Counted from the first letter of the stretch, positions 6,466 to 13,970 are shown. The stretch: DNA of 14,659 nucleotides from Verrucomicrobiota bacterium (GCA_018969165.1 JAGWYX010000015.1:1-14659); one strand, 5' to 3'. Notes: a model not told the origin generated them from the letters alone. Numbers and translations: made by a program.

Positions 6466-7740
6466 TTATCCGCTGAAAAGCGGCACGGGCGGGCCACAGA
6501 GCAGAGAGCGATAGATTTGCTGGCGCACCTCTTGCAATGTGGCTCTGCCCAAGCGGAAGAGTTTGCCGTGCAAAATGGCAAACGCGTGAAAAAGCGTGAA
6601 GGCCAGGATCTTGATCCACAACAGCGCCGCCATGGCCACGGGATGATGATGGGCGCAATGGGTCAAATGCCAGTGTTGGGTCAGTTGGCCAAAGGCATGG
6701 TTCTCGATCTTCCAACGTCCGTGGCCCAGGTCGCGGATGACCGCGCCCTCAGCGCTGTCCAAATCTCCCGCCACCCCCCAGAGCCAGTTCTGTTCCTTTG
6801 CTTCGGTCACCCACTCCAGGCCTTGCTGGACCCGCTGCTGCCATCTTTCCCGCGCGCGGACCACTCGCACCGGCGTGGTGTAACTGTCGCTGAAGCGCAA
6901 AGCACGCACGTCCCAAATCTCGACTTGACGACCGTCCCGCTCCACCACTTGGGCCGGCTTCTGTCCGCGGCTCAGGGCCTGGGCTTCCTGATAAACCTCG
7001 TAGCGTTCCTGTTTGAGGACGGTGACCACGGGCCAGCCCAATCCTTCGGCCACGGTTTTGAGAAACGGCCCGGTGGCGTACCAGGAGTCCACCACCACGA
7101 CATCCAAAAAGCGCGGCCCATATTTCTGGCGCATCCGGCGCAACAAACGCAAGGCGGCCGCGCATTCCTCCTCCCCTTGGCGCATCGGCTCAAAGTCCAA
7201 AATCACGCTCAACTCCGGCCCGCTCAACTGCGCATAGACCTGCTTGTGATAATACTGGGTTTTCTTGACCTCCTGGCCGTCGGCATTTTGGCAGGTGATT
7301 TCCCGGCTCAGGCAATCCTGGCAGCAGCGATGGTCGCTGCAGAACTGCTCGTTGGCGTCCAGGTTGACCGCCAGGAGGCCCTTGACTTTGCCCGCCTCAA
7401 AAGCCTTGCCGCGTTTGAGCTTGCGATTGATCCACCGCACGGCCCGGCGCAGTGGCTCCGGGTCCAGACGCTCAGCCACATAACCAAAGGTGTCGTGGCT
7501 GATCGGACCCGGGTAGCCGACCCAGCGCTGCCACTGCGGCAGTTTGGTCTCCTGTTCCAATTGCAGCAAACTGGGGCTGCCCACCACCTCGCCCAAGACC
7601 AAGCTCAACCCGACGGCGCGGCCCGGAATCTCAGGCTGAGGCCGGGAATCGGTCCAGCCCCCCGCCAGCAAAGGCAGATCGAAGTGTTGGGTGGCATAAT
7701 GAACAAACTGGCCCAGTTGAGTAAACGGGCGGCTATTCAT
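6466..7740 (-). CDS. DDE transposase, IS4-like (424 aa)
   Basis: This protein cuts and joins the ends of the surrounding element. The RNase H-like catalytic triad can be proposed as Asp128 (LLAVNLDANEQF), Asp218 (FLDVVVVDSWYATGPF) and Glu346 (GHGRWKIENHAF). The last matches the RW-x-IEN-x-F signature found around the Glu of IS4-like and ISAs1-like transposases. Directly after the first Asp comes a Cys-rich segment (FCSDHRCCQDCL, with C134, C139, C140, C143 and C150), seen in part of this transposase group and possibly metal-binding. The ATG sits inside ATGAATAG, overlapping the stop of the upstream gene by 8 nt, so translation is probably coupled by re-initiation. The frame is intact at a full-length size. 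The exact IS subgroup cannot be fixed by eye. Confidence 0.88.
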   Translation of the reverse strand: MNSRPFTQLGQFVHYATQHFDLPLLAGGWTDSRPQPEIPGRAVGLSLVLGEVVGSPSLLQLEQETKLPQWQRWVGYPGPISHDTFGYVAERLDPEPLRRAVRWINRKLKRGKAFEAGKVKGLLAVNLDANEQFCSDHRCCQDCLSREITCQNADGQEVKKTQYYHKQVYAQLSGPELSVILDFEPMRQGEEECAAALRLLRRMRQKYGPRFLDVVVVDSWYATGPFLKTVAEGLGWPVVTVLKQERYEVYQEAQALSRGQKPAQVVERDGRQVEIWDVRALRFSDSYTTPVRVVRARERWQQRVQQGLEWVTEAKEQNWLWGVAGDLDSAEGAVIRDLGHGRWKIENHAFGQLTQHWHLTHCAHHHPVAMAALLWIKILAFTLFHAFAILHGKLFRLGRATLQEVRQQIYRSLLCGPPVPLFSG

Positions 7741-8098
7741 CGCAGAGAACCTCGCCCCGGCGCAGCAGCTCGGCGTTAATCTGGGAGACTTCCTCCATTT
7801 GCTCCTGCACTTGCCGGTAATGGGCGATGCCCTCCCGGCAGGCCTTTTGTTGCACCGGGGTTTTGAGGAGGAACTTGTTGATGCGGCCGACGGCCAGACA
7901 TTGAGTCAGGAAATAAAACGGGCCGTGCTTGGGCCCGCCCTGATGACAGTGGCAGTTGGATTTGCCGCAGCGGGAAAAGCACTCCACCAAGGAGGCCCGC
8001 AGCAGGTCGGGAAAAAAATTGAGTTGGGAGAGCAACCAGCGTTTGCGCTGGCGCAGAGCCAGAGTGGACTTGCGCCGGGTGGCGTGTATCCGTGCCAT
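7733..8098 (-). CDS. DUF6788-like small protein encoded within the IS (121 aa)
   Basis: This short protein has a Cys cluster, CGKSNCHC, followed by KHGPFYFLTQCL and a basic/helical C-terminus (GIAHYRQVQEQMEEVSQINA). The pattern CGKxNCxC...HGPxYxL is what I know from DUF6788, a family often found beside transposase genes. Its function is not established; the Cys/His cluster suggests zinc binding, and a role as DNA-binding helper or regulator of transposition is inference. I chose the ATG at 8098 (MARIHATRRK); a TTG at 8119 would add seven residues. It is the first gene of the two-gene IS unit and overlaps the transposase start by 8 nt in another frame. Confidence 0.78.
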   Translation of the reverse strand: MARIHATRRKSTLALRQRKRWLLSQLNFFPDLLRASLVECFSRCGKSNCHCHQGGPKHGPFYFLTQCLAVGRINKFLLKTPVQQKACREGIAHYRQVQEQMEEVSQINAELLRRGEVLCDE

Positions 8099-8230
8099 AT
8101 ATAAGGAAAGGATACCCAAATGGCGGCCGATGTCAAAGAAAAAGAAAATGCCTGGGAAATGCGAAACTGCCTAACTTTGCTCCAGCCTTGGATTTGCGCC
8201 TGTTTTCACGGCGAACTTACGAAATCGATG

Positions 8231-8239
8231 CCGGTCTGA
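8231..8239. repeat. Target-site duplication of the insertion sequence, right copy
   Basis: CCGGTCTGA, identical to 6261-6269. This copy is continuous with the stop-adjacent motif of the methyltransferase gene, which shows that the motif was the original target. Confidence 0.75.
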
Positions 8240-8251
8240 GGCGACGCCTCG
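8233..8251 (-). terminator. Self-complementary motif directly after a stop codon, copy 2 (IS target)
   Basis: Directly after the TAA of the methyltransferase gene the minus strand reads CGAGGCGTCGCCTCAGACC, with a 5-bp GAGGC/GCCTC stem and a 3-nt loop. It matches copy 1 (1828-1845) except for one inserted T. The first seven plus-strand bases of the motif (GGTCTGA) are part of the duplicated IS target. A terminator-like role is possible, but there is no T tract. Confidence 0.4.
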
Positions 8252-9274
8252 TTAGCGCTTGGAAACAATGACCTGCTGGAGGGCGGCCGGCAGGGGGCGG
8301 AGCTGATTGTGCGCGAAGCCGGCCTGGCGAAACATGCGCTGATATTCCTTGAAGGTGTAGGCGTTGCCGTGCGGAGTGGTCGCCAGCATCGTCAGGCTGA
8401 ACGCCGCCACCCCGGGCGGGGAGACCCGATCCGGATGCGGCACAAACTCGACCGTGACCACCCGGCCGTCTGGCACCAGGGCCGCCCGCAGTTTTTCCAG
8501 GAGCCGCACGCAGGTATCCGGGTCGAAGTGGTGCAGGAAGTTCGGGAGCAGGACCAGGTCGAATTCCGCGCCGTGGTCCACGTCGAAGGCGCTGCCGGCC
8601 ACGGTCGTGTAGCGCGACTCGACGCCGGCGGCGCGGGCGTTCTCGCGGGCCACCCGCAGGACACTCGGCCAGTCCACGGCCACCACTTGGACATTGCGGT
8701 GCTGTTGGGCGAAGGCGATGCCCCAGACCCCATGCCCGGCGGCGACATCGAGTACCTTGACCGCGCGCTTGGGCGGCAGGGCGATCATCCGGGCCAGGGC
8801 TTGCGCCGGCAACCGCATCAAGGGGGCCATCGCGCGCGCGAATTTCACCCAGACCGGGTGATCGGAAGAGAGCGTGCCCGAGTGGGAGATGACGGTGCCG
8901 CCCTTGCGCGCGGCGGCGGCCAGGTCGTCAAAGGCCTCCCGCAACGTTGGCGCCAGCAAGAACTCGATGGTGCCACCCAGGTAATGCGGCGAGCGACGGT
9001 CCAGGAAGGCCGCCGCGTCCGCGGTCAACTCGTAGCGGTCCCCCCGCTTGGCCAGGAACCCCTGGATGGCCAGGTAATCGCAGAGGATCGCCACGCCGCG
9101 CTCGGAGGCGTCACAGCGACCGGCCAGGACGCGCGCGGTGGCGCGGGTCTTGCCCAGCGCGGTGAAGAGATCGAGCTGGATCGCCCCCTTGAGCGCGGCG
9201 GTGCGCTGATACGCGTTGATCGTATCAAAAAATCGCGCCGGGGTCGGCGGCGTTTTGGATTTGAGCCGGGACAT
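8252..9274 (-). CDS. SAM-dependent O-methyltransferase-like protein with N-terminal winged-helix dimerisation domain (340 aa)
   Basis: It likely transfers a methyl group from S-adenosylmethionine to a small hydroxylated molecule; the substrate is unknown. Residues about 12-95 form a winged-helix dimerisation domain as in plant-type and acetylserotonin-type O-methyltransferases (YQRTAALKGAIQLDLFTALG, then YELTADAAAFL). The Rossmann-like catalytic domain follows: glycine-rich motif I VLDVAAGHGVWG at 174-185, acidic ribose-binding residue Asp201 in VAVDWP, and LLPNFLHHFDPDTC at 242-255. His249 aligns with the HDW histidine that serves as base in classical O-methyltransferases. The motif LRAALVPDGRVVTVEFV closes the core. 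Length is normal for the family. No Shine-Dalgarno sequence is visible at the ATG. An IS element now separates it from the LysM gene that once followed 64 bp downstream. Confidence 0.85.
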   Translation of the reverse strand: MSRLKSKTPPTPARFFDTINAYQRTAALKGAIQLDLFTALGKTRATARVLAGRCDASERGVAILCDYLAIQGFLAKRGDRYELTADAAAFLDRRSPHYLGGTIEFLLAPTLREAFDDLAAAARKGGTVISHSGTLSSDHPVWVKFARAMAPLMRLPAQALARMIALPPKRAVKVLDVAAGHGVWGIAFAQQHRNVQVVAVDWPSVLRVARENARAAGVESRYTTVAGSAFDVDHGAEFDLVLLPNFLHHFDPDTCVRLLEKLRAALVPDGRVVTVEFVPHPDRVSPPGVAAFSLTMLATTPHGNAYTFKEYQRMFRQAGFAHNQLRPLPAALQQVIVSKR

Positions 9275-9390
9275 AAGTTGGTTCGGCGGCGTTCCAGAGT
9301 TGCAGCGGCCCGAGTATCCTCAATCGGCCCCCGGGTTGCAATCCCTTCGCAATGGGGATGGTTGGCGCAACGCGCAACAGCCGTTCATGA

Positions 9391-9642
9391 ATAGTCCGAC
9401 GGTTGGCCGGCGAGCTTGACGTCAGTAACGCTCCGCGTGATGGTTCGGCAGCGATTCTGAGTTTGGTGGGTGCGGAGACCGAGCGGGTCTTCAAGGCGGA
9501 ATTGTCCCGCCGGTTGCCGTGCGGCATCCAGCGCAACGCCAGGCGGAAGCTGCTGCTTGGCCAACATTACGATCTGGAACGCGTGCAACAGCGGCTCGCG
9601 GACAGGCTGGCCCGTGAAGTGAAGGTCCTGGCGGCGGCGTGA
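9391..9642 (+). pseudogene. Doubtful short plus-strand reading frame, possible gene remnant
   Basis: The region 9275-9686 (412 bp) has no convincing gene. The best candidate is this plus-strand frame, open from 9391, with a possible TTG start at 9403. Its C-terminal half looks protein-like (GQHYDLERVQQRLADRLARE, then VKVLAAA). Codons favour G/C in the third position. There is no ATG start, no Shine-Dalgarno sequence and no known domain, so it may be the 3' remnant of a deleted gene or chance. Two minus-strand frames across the same bases (9225-9536 and 9385-9648) are Arg/Pro/Ser-rich and look less real. Confidence 0.22.
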
Positions 9643-9663
9643 TTCCAATTCCGTGGTGCTTCC

Positions 9664-9686
9664 GATCTGAGGGGACGCCGCGGGGG
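9664..9686 (-). terminator. Diverged stop-adjacent motif, copy 3
   Basis: After the TAA of the FtsX-type permease the minus strand contains GGCGTCCCCTCAGATCGG, resembling the motif at 8233-8251 (GGCGTCGCCTCAGACCGG; 2 differences in 18). The left part is different (CCCCCGC) and the hairpin is weaker. It occupies the same position as the other two copies. Confidence 0.3.
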
Positions 9687-10886
9687 TTAAAGTTCGCGCA
9701 GCGCCGCCGCCACCGGCAGGCGGGCGGCGCGGATCGCGGGGAACAACCCGCCGACCGACCCGATCACTGCCGCATAAGCAATCCCGCGCAGCAGCAGCGC
9801 CGGCGTCACCGCGAAGGAGAAGGCGACCTGGCTGAAGCTTTGCCAGTTCATGGTCGCCGCGCGGTAACCGTCGAACAGGAAATAGGCCAGCCCGGCCCCG
9901 ATCGCTCCGCCCACCAACGCCAGCAGCAGCGCCTCGATCAACACCGAGATCACGACCGGCCCGCTGCCAAAACCCAACGCCCGCAGGGTGGCGATCTCGC
10001 GCGTGCGCGCGGCGACGGTCGAGTACATCGTGTTCAACGCGCCGAACACGGCGCCGATCCCCATCAGCGTGGCGACCAGCGTGCCCAGCCCGGTAATGAG
10101 CCGGTAAATCACCGACGATTGCTCGGCATAATACTCGGTCTGGCGCACCACCTTGATGTTCAGCCGCGGATCGGACGTCAGCGCGTCCTTGAACTTCTGG
10201 TAGGCGGCCGGCGCCGTTAGCTTGACGTAAACGGCCTGGAAAGATTCACCCCGCTTGTAGGCCGGCGCCAGGACGCCGGCGTCGGTCCAAATCTCCGACT
10301 CGGCGACGCCACCGTTGTCGGCAAAAATCCCGACCACGGTCCATTGTTCGTGGCCGACCTGGAGTTTGGCGCCGATGTCCAGGCCGGCGAATTCCTTCGA
10401 GGCGCTCAGGCCGGCGATGACCTCGTTGCGGCCGGGCTCGAAGCGGCGGCCCTCGATGAGGCGCAACCCGCGGCGGATTTGGAAGGCGGCCGGCTCGACC
10501 CCGCGCAGCGGCACGTTGGCGTCGGTGCCGGTGGCGCGCTTGGGGAGGTTGATGATGACGAACAGCTCGGGCGAGGCGAGCGGGCCGTCGGGGCCGCGCG
10601 CGACGCCGGGGGCGTCGGCGATCACCCGGGTATCGTCGCGGAGCAACACGCTCATCATCTCGCTATTGGCGCCGCTGCGCATCACGATGGCGGTGTCCGG
10701 TTCGCCGGAAATCGTCATCGCATGCCGAAACCCCTGGGCGATCGACAGCACCCCCACAAAGACGCCGACGACGCCGGCGATGCCGAAGACGGCGGCGGCG
10801 GCGGCGCCTTTGCGCTCGAGAATGGTCTCCAGGCTCAGCTTGGTGACCGAGACGATCTGCGAAAGCCAGTTGAAGGGGCCAGCCAT
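9687..10886 (-). CDS. FtsX-type ABC transporter permease, second subunit of the export operon (399 aa)
   Basis: This inner-membrane permease has the MacB/LolC/LolE four-helix plan. Helix 1 is at 27-52 (AAAAVFGIAGVVGVFVGVLS), a large periplasmic domain spans about 55-260, and three C-terminal helices lie at 262-288, 310-337 and 355-385. The FtsX signature appears as NTMYSTVAARTREIATLRAL, with the coupling helix contacting the ATPase, and the end reads LFPAIRAARLPVAAALREL. I chose the ATG at 10886 because the longer frame (to 11129) only adds sequence overlapping the neighbouring permease gene. It starts 20 bp after that permease and is last in the operon. The two permeases are different in sequence, so a heterodimer like LolC/LolE is likely. 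The gene ends in a diverged copy of the stop-adjacent motif. Confidence 0.88.
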   Translation of the reverse strand: MAGPFNWLSQIVSVTKLSLETILERKGAAAAAVFGIAGVVGVFVGVLSIAQGFRHAMTISGEPDTAIVMRSGANSEMMSVLLRDDTRVIADAPGVARGPDGPLASPELFVIINLPKRATGTDANVPLRGVEPAAFQIRRGLRLIEGRRFEPGRNEVIAGLSASKEFAGLDIGAKLQVGHEQWTVVGIFADNGGVAESEIWTDAGVLAPAYKRGESFQAVYVKLTAPAAYQKFKDALTSDPRLNIKVVRQTEYYAEQSSVIYRLITGLGTLVATLMGIGAVFGALNTMYSTVAARTREIATLRALGFGSGPVVISVLIEALLLALVGGAIGAGLAYFLFDGYRAATMNWQSFSQVAFSFAVTPALLLRGIAYAAVIGSVGGLFPAIRAARLPVAAALREL

Positions 10887-10906
10887 GTGGGAGCCGGTTC
10901 TAAGAT

Positions 10907-12061
10907 TTACATCCTCCGCAGCGCCTCGGCGATCCGCAGGCGCATGGCCTGGAGCGCCGGGAAGATCCCGGTCACCAACCCCAGGGCCACGACGATCAGC
11001 ACACCCACGCCCAGGTCGCTCGTCGGAAAGAAGAACATCGGCAGCGAGCCGCCGGTGGGATCGCCCCGCGCGATCAACGCGCTGGCCAGGCCCAGGCCCA
11101 GCAGACCGCCCAGGCCGGACAGGAAACACGACTCGGCCAGGACCAGGGCGAGCACCTGTTGGCGGGTGAAACCCATGGCCTTGAGCACGCCCAGCTCCTC
11201 GGTCCGCTCGCGCACCGATTGGGCCATGGTGTTGCCCGCCACCAGCAGGATCGTGAAGAACACCGCGCTGAGGATTGCCAGCATGATGGTGCCGATGTCG
11301 CCGACCTGCTTGGCGAAGGCCTGGACGAACGCCCCCTCGGTCTCGGCCTTGGTCTCGTTGGGCGAATTGGCAAACTCGTCGTCGATCGCGCGGGCGACCG
11401 CGGCCGACTGGTTCGGGTCCTTCACCTTGACGATGTACCAGCCGACCATCCCCTTGGTGTAGGCGCGCGCCTCGTCGTAATAATCGTAGTGAAAAAAGAA
11501 CTGCGTGGTGTCGGTCCCCTTCTTCGCGCCGTCATAGATGCCAACCAGGTCGAAGTCCCATTCCTTGGTGCCGTCTAGTTTGACCCACACGGTGGCTTGG
11601 ATGGGAATCTTGTCGCCGACTTTCCAGCCGAAGCGCTGGGCCAGCTTGCGCCCGGCAATCGCCCCCGTGCGGGTTTTGATGAAGGCGGCCTGCTGCGCCG
11701 GCGGCAACCGGTATTCCGGATACATCTTCAGAAAATCCTCGGGCTCGACGGCGATCTGGGCAAAGAAATTCTTCGGGTCCTGGTAAACCCCGCCGAACCA
11801 CGAGCAGTGCGTGACCAGGGCCACGCCGGGGATTTGGGCGATGCGCTCCTTGTAACTGACCGGCAAGGGCTGGATGATCGAGACCTTGTGGCGCACGACC
11901 AGGCGGTCCACACCCACGACGTTGACGCCGCCGACCAGGGCCTGCTTGATGGCCGCCAGGTAGCCATAGAGCACGAAGGCGACCAGGATCGACAGCAGCG
12001 TCAGAAACGTCCGCAGGCGGCGGCGCCGGAGGTTGCTCCAGATCAGCGGCAGGTATTTCAT
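10907..12061 (-). CDS. FtsX-type ABC transporter permease, first subunit of the export operon (384 aa)
   Basis: This inner-membrane permease of the MacB/LolCE superfamily has a basic N-terminus (WSNLRRRRLRTF) and helix 1 at 18-38. A periplasmic domain of about 215 residues follows, containing THCSWFGGVYQDPKNFFAQI and AIAGRKLAQRFGWKVGDKIP, a pattern of MacB periplasmic core domains. Helices at 258-280, 302-332 and 349-370 complete it. The FtsX motif is NTMAQSVRERTEELGVLKAM and the end is IFPALQAMRLRIAEALRRM. Its ATG overlaps the stop of the ATPase gene (ATGA), and the second permease starts 20 bp downstream. Energy comes from that ATPase. The MacB-like periplasmic domain suggests mechanotransmission rather than transport across the membrane itself, but the substrate is not known. 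Confidence 0.92.
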   Translation of the reverse strand: MKYLPLIWSNLRRRRLRTFLTLLSILVAFVLYGYLAAIKQALVGGVNVVGVDRLVVRHKVSIIQPLPVSYKERIAQIPGVALVTHCSWFGGVYQDPKNFFAQIAVEPEDFLKMYPEYRLPPAQQAAFIKTRTGAIAGRKLAQRFGWKVGDKIPIQATVWVKLDGTKEWDFDLVGIYDGAKKGTDTTQFFFHYDYYDEARAYTKGMVGWYIVKVKDPNQSAAVARAIDDEFANSPNETKAETEGAFVQAFAKQVGDIGTIMLAILSAVFFTILLVAGNTMAQSVRERTEELGVLKAMGFTRQQVLALVLAESCFLSGLGGLLGLGLASALIARGDPTGGSLPMFFFPTSDLGVGVLIVVALGLVTGIFPALQAMRLRIAEALRRM

Positions 12062-12756
12062 TCGGGTTTTTGAGCACTGAGTTGGCCTTTATTCAGATAC
12101 ACCGTCCGACTGGCGCGCGCCGAGGCGTGCGGGTCGTGGGTGACCATGAGGATGGTCTTGGCGTGGTCACGGTTGAGGGCCTGCAGCAAATCCAGGATTT
12201 CGTCGCCCGCCTTCCGGTCCAGGTCACCGGTTGGCTCGTCGCACAGGAGCAACGTCGGGTCGGTGACGATCGCTCGGGCGATGCCGACGCGCTGCTGTTC
12301 GCCGCCGGAGAGCTGGCGGGGAAAATGTTTGGACCGATGCGAGAGGCCGACGACGGCCAGGGCCGCCTCGACATGCTGCCGGCGTTGGGACTTCGAGAGG
12401 TGGGTCAACAACAGCGGCAGCTCGATGTTCCGCTCCGCGGTCAGCACCGGCATCAAGTTGTAAAGTTGAAAGACAAATCCCACGTGCCGCGCCCGCCAGG
12501 CCGCCAGCCGGCGATCCGACAGTTGGTCGATCGCCTCGCCGGCGACCCGCACCGCACCCTTGGTCGGCCGGTCCAGGCCGCCGACCAGGTTCAGCAAGCT
12601 GCTCTTGCCCGAGCCGCTGGGCCCCATCAACGCCAGGAATTCCCCCCGCGGCACCCGCAAGCTCAGGTCCTGCAAGACGTGAATCTTTTCCTCGCCACGG
12701 TGGAAAACCTTGTCCACGCCCTCCAGTTCCACCAGCATCCCGTTGTCCGTGCTCAT
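12058..12756 (-). CDS. MacB/LolD-like ABC transporter ATP-binding protein (232 aa)
   Basis: This cytoplasmic ATPase drives the two FtsX-type permeases. Motifs are canonical: Walker A GPSGSGKS at 45-52, Q-loop Gln97 in FVFQLYNLMPVLTAERN (the pattern of the MacB/LolD class), signature LSGGEQQR at 149-156, Walker B LLLCDEP at 169-175 with Glu174, D-loop GDLD, and H-loop His207 (MVTHDPH). The 232-residue length is usual for LolD-type stand-alone ATPases. I chose the ATG at 12756 because it overlaps the stop of the membrane fusion protein by ATGA and is preceded by AAGGAAAG. The longer frame to 13137 only mirrors that neighbour. Overlaps on both sides indicate a tightly coupled operon. Confidence 0.95.
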   Translation of the reverse strand: MSTDNGMLVELEGVDKVFHRGEEKIHVLQDLSLRVPRGEFLALMGPSGSGKSSLLNLVGGLDRPTKGAVRVAGEAIDQLSDRRLAAWRARHVGFVFQLYNLMPVLTAERNIELPLLLTHLSKSQRRQHVEAALAVVGLSHRSKHFPRQLSGGEQQRVGIARAIVTDPTLLLCDEPTGDLDRKAGDEILDLLQALNRDHAKTILMVTHDPHASARASRTVYLNKGQLSAQKPE

Positions 12757-13970
12757 GATTTGCTTTCCTTTACCCGCTCGCCGTCGGCCAGGTTCTCCGG
12801 GCCGTCCACGACGATTCTTTCGCCCGCGCTCAACCCGGCGACCACGCTGGTCTCGTCCTGGGTCGAGGCGCCCAGCGTGACGGCCCGGCGCTCGACGCGG
12901 CCGTCGTTCACGACGAAGACCACGTCCCGCCCGTCCTGCCGGTGCACCGCCCCGCGCGGAATCATCAGACCCCGCCGCCCACCCGTCGCGCCGGCCGCCG
13001 TCTCGAAGGCGACCTTCACACTCATGTCCGGCAACAGCCGCGGGTCGAGCCTCTCGAACCCGACGCGGACTTTGACGGTGGCCTTCTGGCGATCGGCGGT
13101 CGGGATGATGGCGATGACCTTCGCCGGGATTTTCCAATCCGGGTAGGCATCCAGCGTGGCCTCGACCGGTTGGCCGACCTGGACGCGGTTGATATAACTT
13201 TCGTTGACGTCGATTTCAATTTCGAGCGAGTCCATGTCCACCACGGTGCAAATCCCGGTGCGGGTGAAGCCCCCGCCGGCCGAGATCGGAGAGATCATCT
13301 CACCCGGTTGCGCGTTCTTCGAAACGACCACGCCGGTGAACGGCGCCCGGATCACCGTGTCATCGAGGTCCTGCTGGTAAACGCCGACCTGGCGTTCGGC
13401 GACCGCGACGTCGGCCTGCTGCCGTTCCAGCCGCGCGGCCAGGGATTTGAAATCCGCCTCGGCCTTGTCCAGGTCCGAAGCGCTGGCGATCTGGGAGGTG
13501 GCCAGGCTGCGGATACGGCGGTATTCAAGGTCGGCCTGGCGGAGCAGGGACTTGGTCTCCTCCAGCGCGGAGCGGGCGGAGGCGAGTTGGGCCTGGGCCA
13601 GGCGGAGGTTGGTTTCGACGTTCGACGAATCCAGCCGCGCCAGCACCTGGCCGTCCTTGACGCGCATGCCTTCTTCGATGAGCACCTCGACCACTTTGCC
13701 GGTGACTTTGGACGACACGGTGGCTTCGCGCCGGGCGGTGACGTAACCCGACGCGTTCAACAGGATGCGCTGGCCTCCCACGCCGCTCTCGCGCACCGTT
13801 AGGGTCCGGACCTCGGCCGCCGCGCGGCTCCGCGTGAACCACCAGCCGCCGGCGGCGACTACGGCTAACGTTCCAATGACGACGCCCAGAACCCACGCGC
13901 GCGAGCCTTCGCGTTCGGCGGGGCCGCGCTCGATCCGCAGGTCGTCCAACGTCGCTTTCTGGAGACTCAT
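12753..13970 (-). CDS. Periplasmic adaptor (membrane fusion protein, HlyD/MacA type), first gene of the export operon (405 aa)
   Basis: It links an inner-membrane exporter to the periplasm or an outer-membrane channel. Residues 26-46 form a single N-terminal membrane helix. Two lipoyl half-motifs, at about 75-115 (ASGYVTARREATVSSKVTGK) and 205-240 (IRAPFTGVVVSKNAQPGEMI), flank an alpha-helical hairpin at 118-205. A beta-barrel with VNESYINRVQVGQPVEATLD and a membrane-proximal domain (GLSAGERIVVDGPENLADGE) follow. This order matches MacA. I prefer the ATG at 13970 (MSLQKATLDDL) over the TTG at 14012, which adds only 14 residues; neither has a clear Shine-Dalgarno sequence. The gene ends in an ATGA overlap with the ATPase. 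No TolC-like outer-membrane gene is in the window. Confidence 0.93.
   Translation of the reverse strand: MSLQKATLDDLRIERGPAEREGSRAWVLGVVIGTLAVVAAGGWWFTRSRAAAEVRTLTVRESGVGGQRILLNASGYVTARREATVSSKVTGKVVEVLIEEGMRVKDGQVLARLDSSNVETNLRLAQAQLASARSALEETKSLLRQADLEYRRIRSLATSQIASASDLDKAEADFKSLAARLERQQADVAVAERQVGVYQQDLDDTVIRAPFTGVVVSKNAQPGEMISPISAGGGFTRTGICTVVDMDSLEIEIDVNESYINRVQVGQPVEATLDAYPDWKIPAKVIAIIPTADRQKATVKVRVGFERLDPRLLPDMSVKVAFETAAGATGGRRGLMIPRGAVHRQDGRDVVFVVNDGRVERRAVTLGASTQDETSVVAGLSAGERIVVDGPENLADGERVKESKS

Larger units (their letters stand above)
6270..8230 (-). mobile_element. Insertion sequence, 1961 bp, encoding a DUF6788-like protein and a DDE transposase
   Basis: The left end reads CAGCGATTTCGCAAGGT and the right end, on the other strand, CATCGATTTCGTAAGTT: 14 of 17 bases match, giving a terminal inverted repeat. 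Directly outside lie two copies of CCGGTCTGA, the likely target duplication. Inside are two overlapping genes on the minus strand, with 196 bp of non-coding sequence after the transposase and 132 bp before the first gene. The element landed in the self-complementary motif that follows the methyltransferase stop codon. Removing the IS and one repeat copy would leave only 64 bp between the methyltransferase stop and the LysM start. Both genes are intact, so the copy may still be active or recently arrived. Family assignment to the IS4-like group is from the transposase and the duplication length only. Confidence 0.8.

Noticed and set aside
6367..7779. Plus-strand frame of 470 aa over the transposase
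   Set aside because: It is antisense to an intact DDE transposase and no domain is visible in it.
6276..8166. TTTCGCA (6276-6282) and TGCGAAA (8160-8166) as the IS terminal repeats
   Set aside because: The match is short and no direct repeat flanks it. The pair 6270 and 8230 has a longer inverted match and an exact 9-bp duplication outside. The 8160 copy is at most a subterminal repeat.
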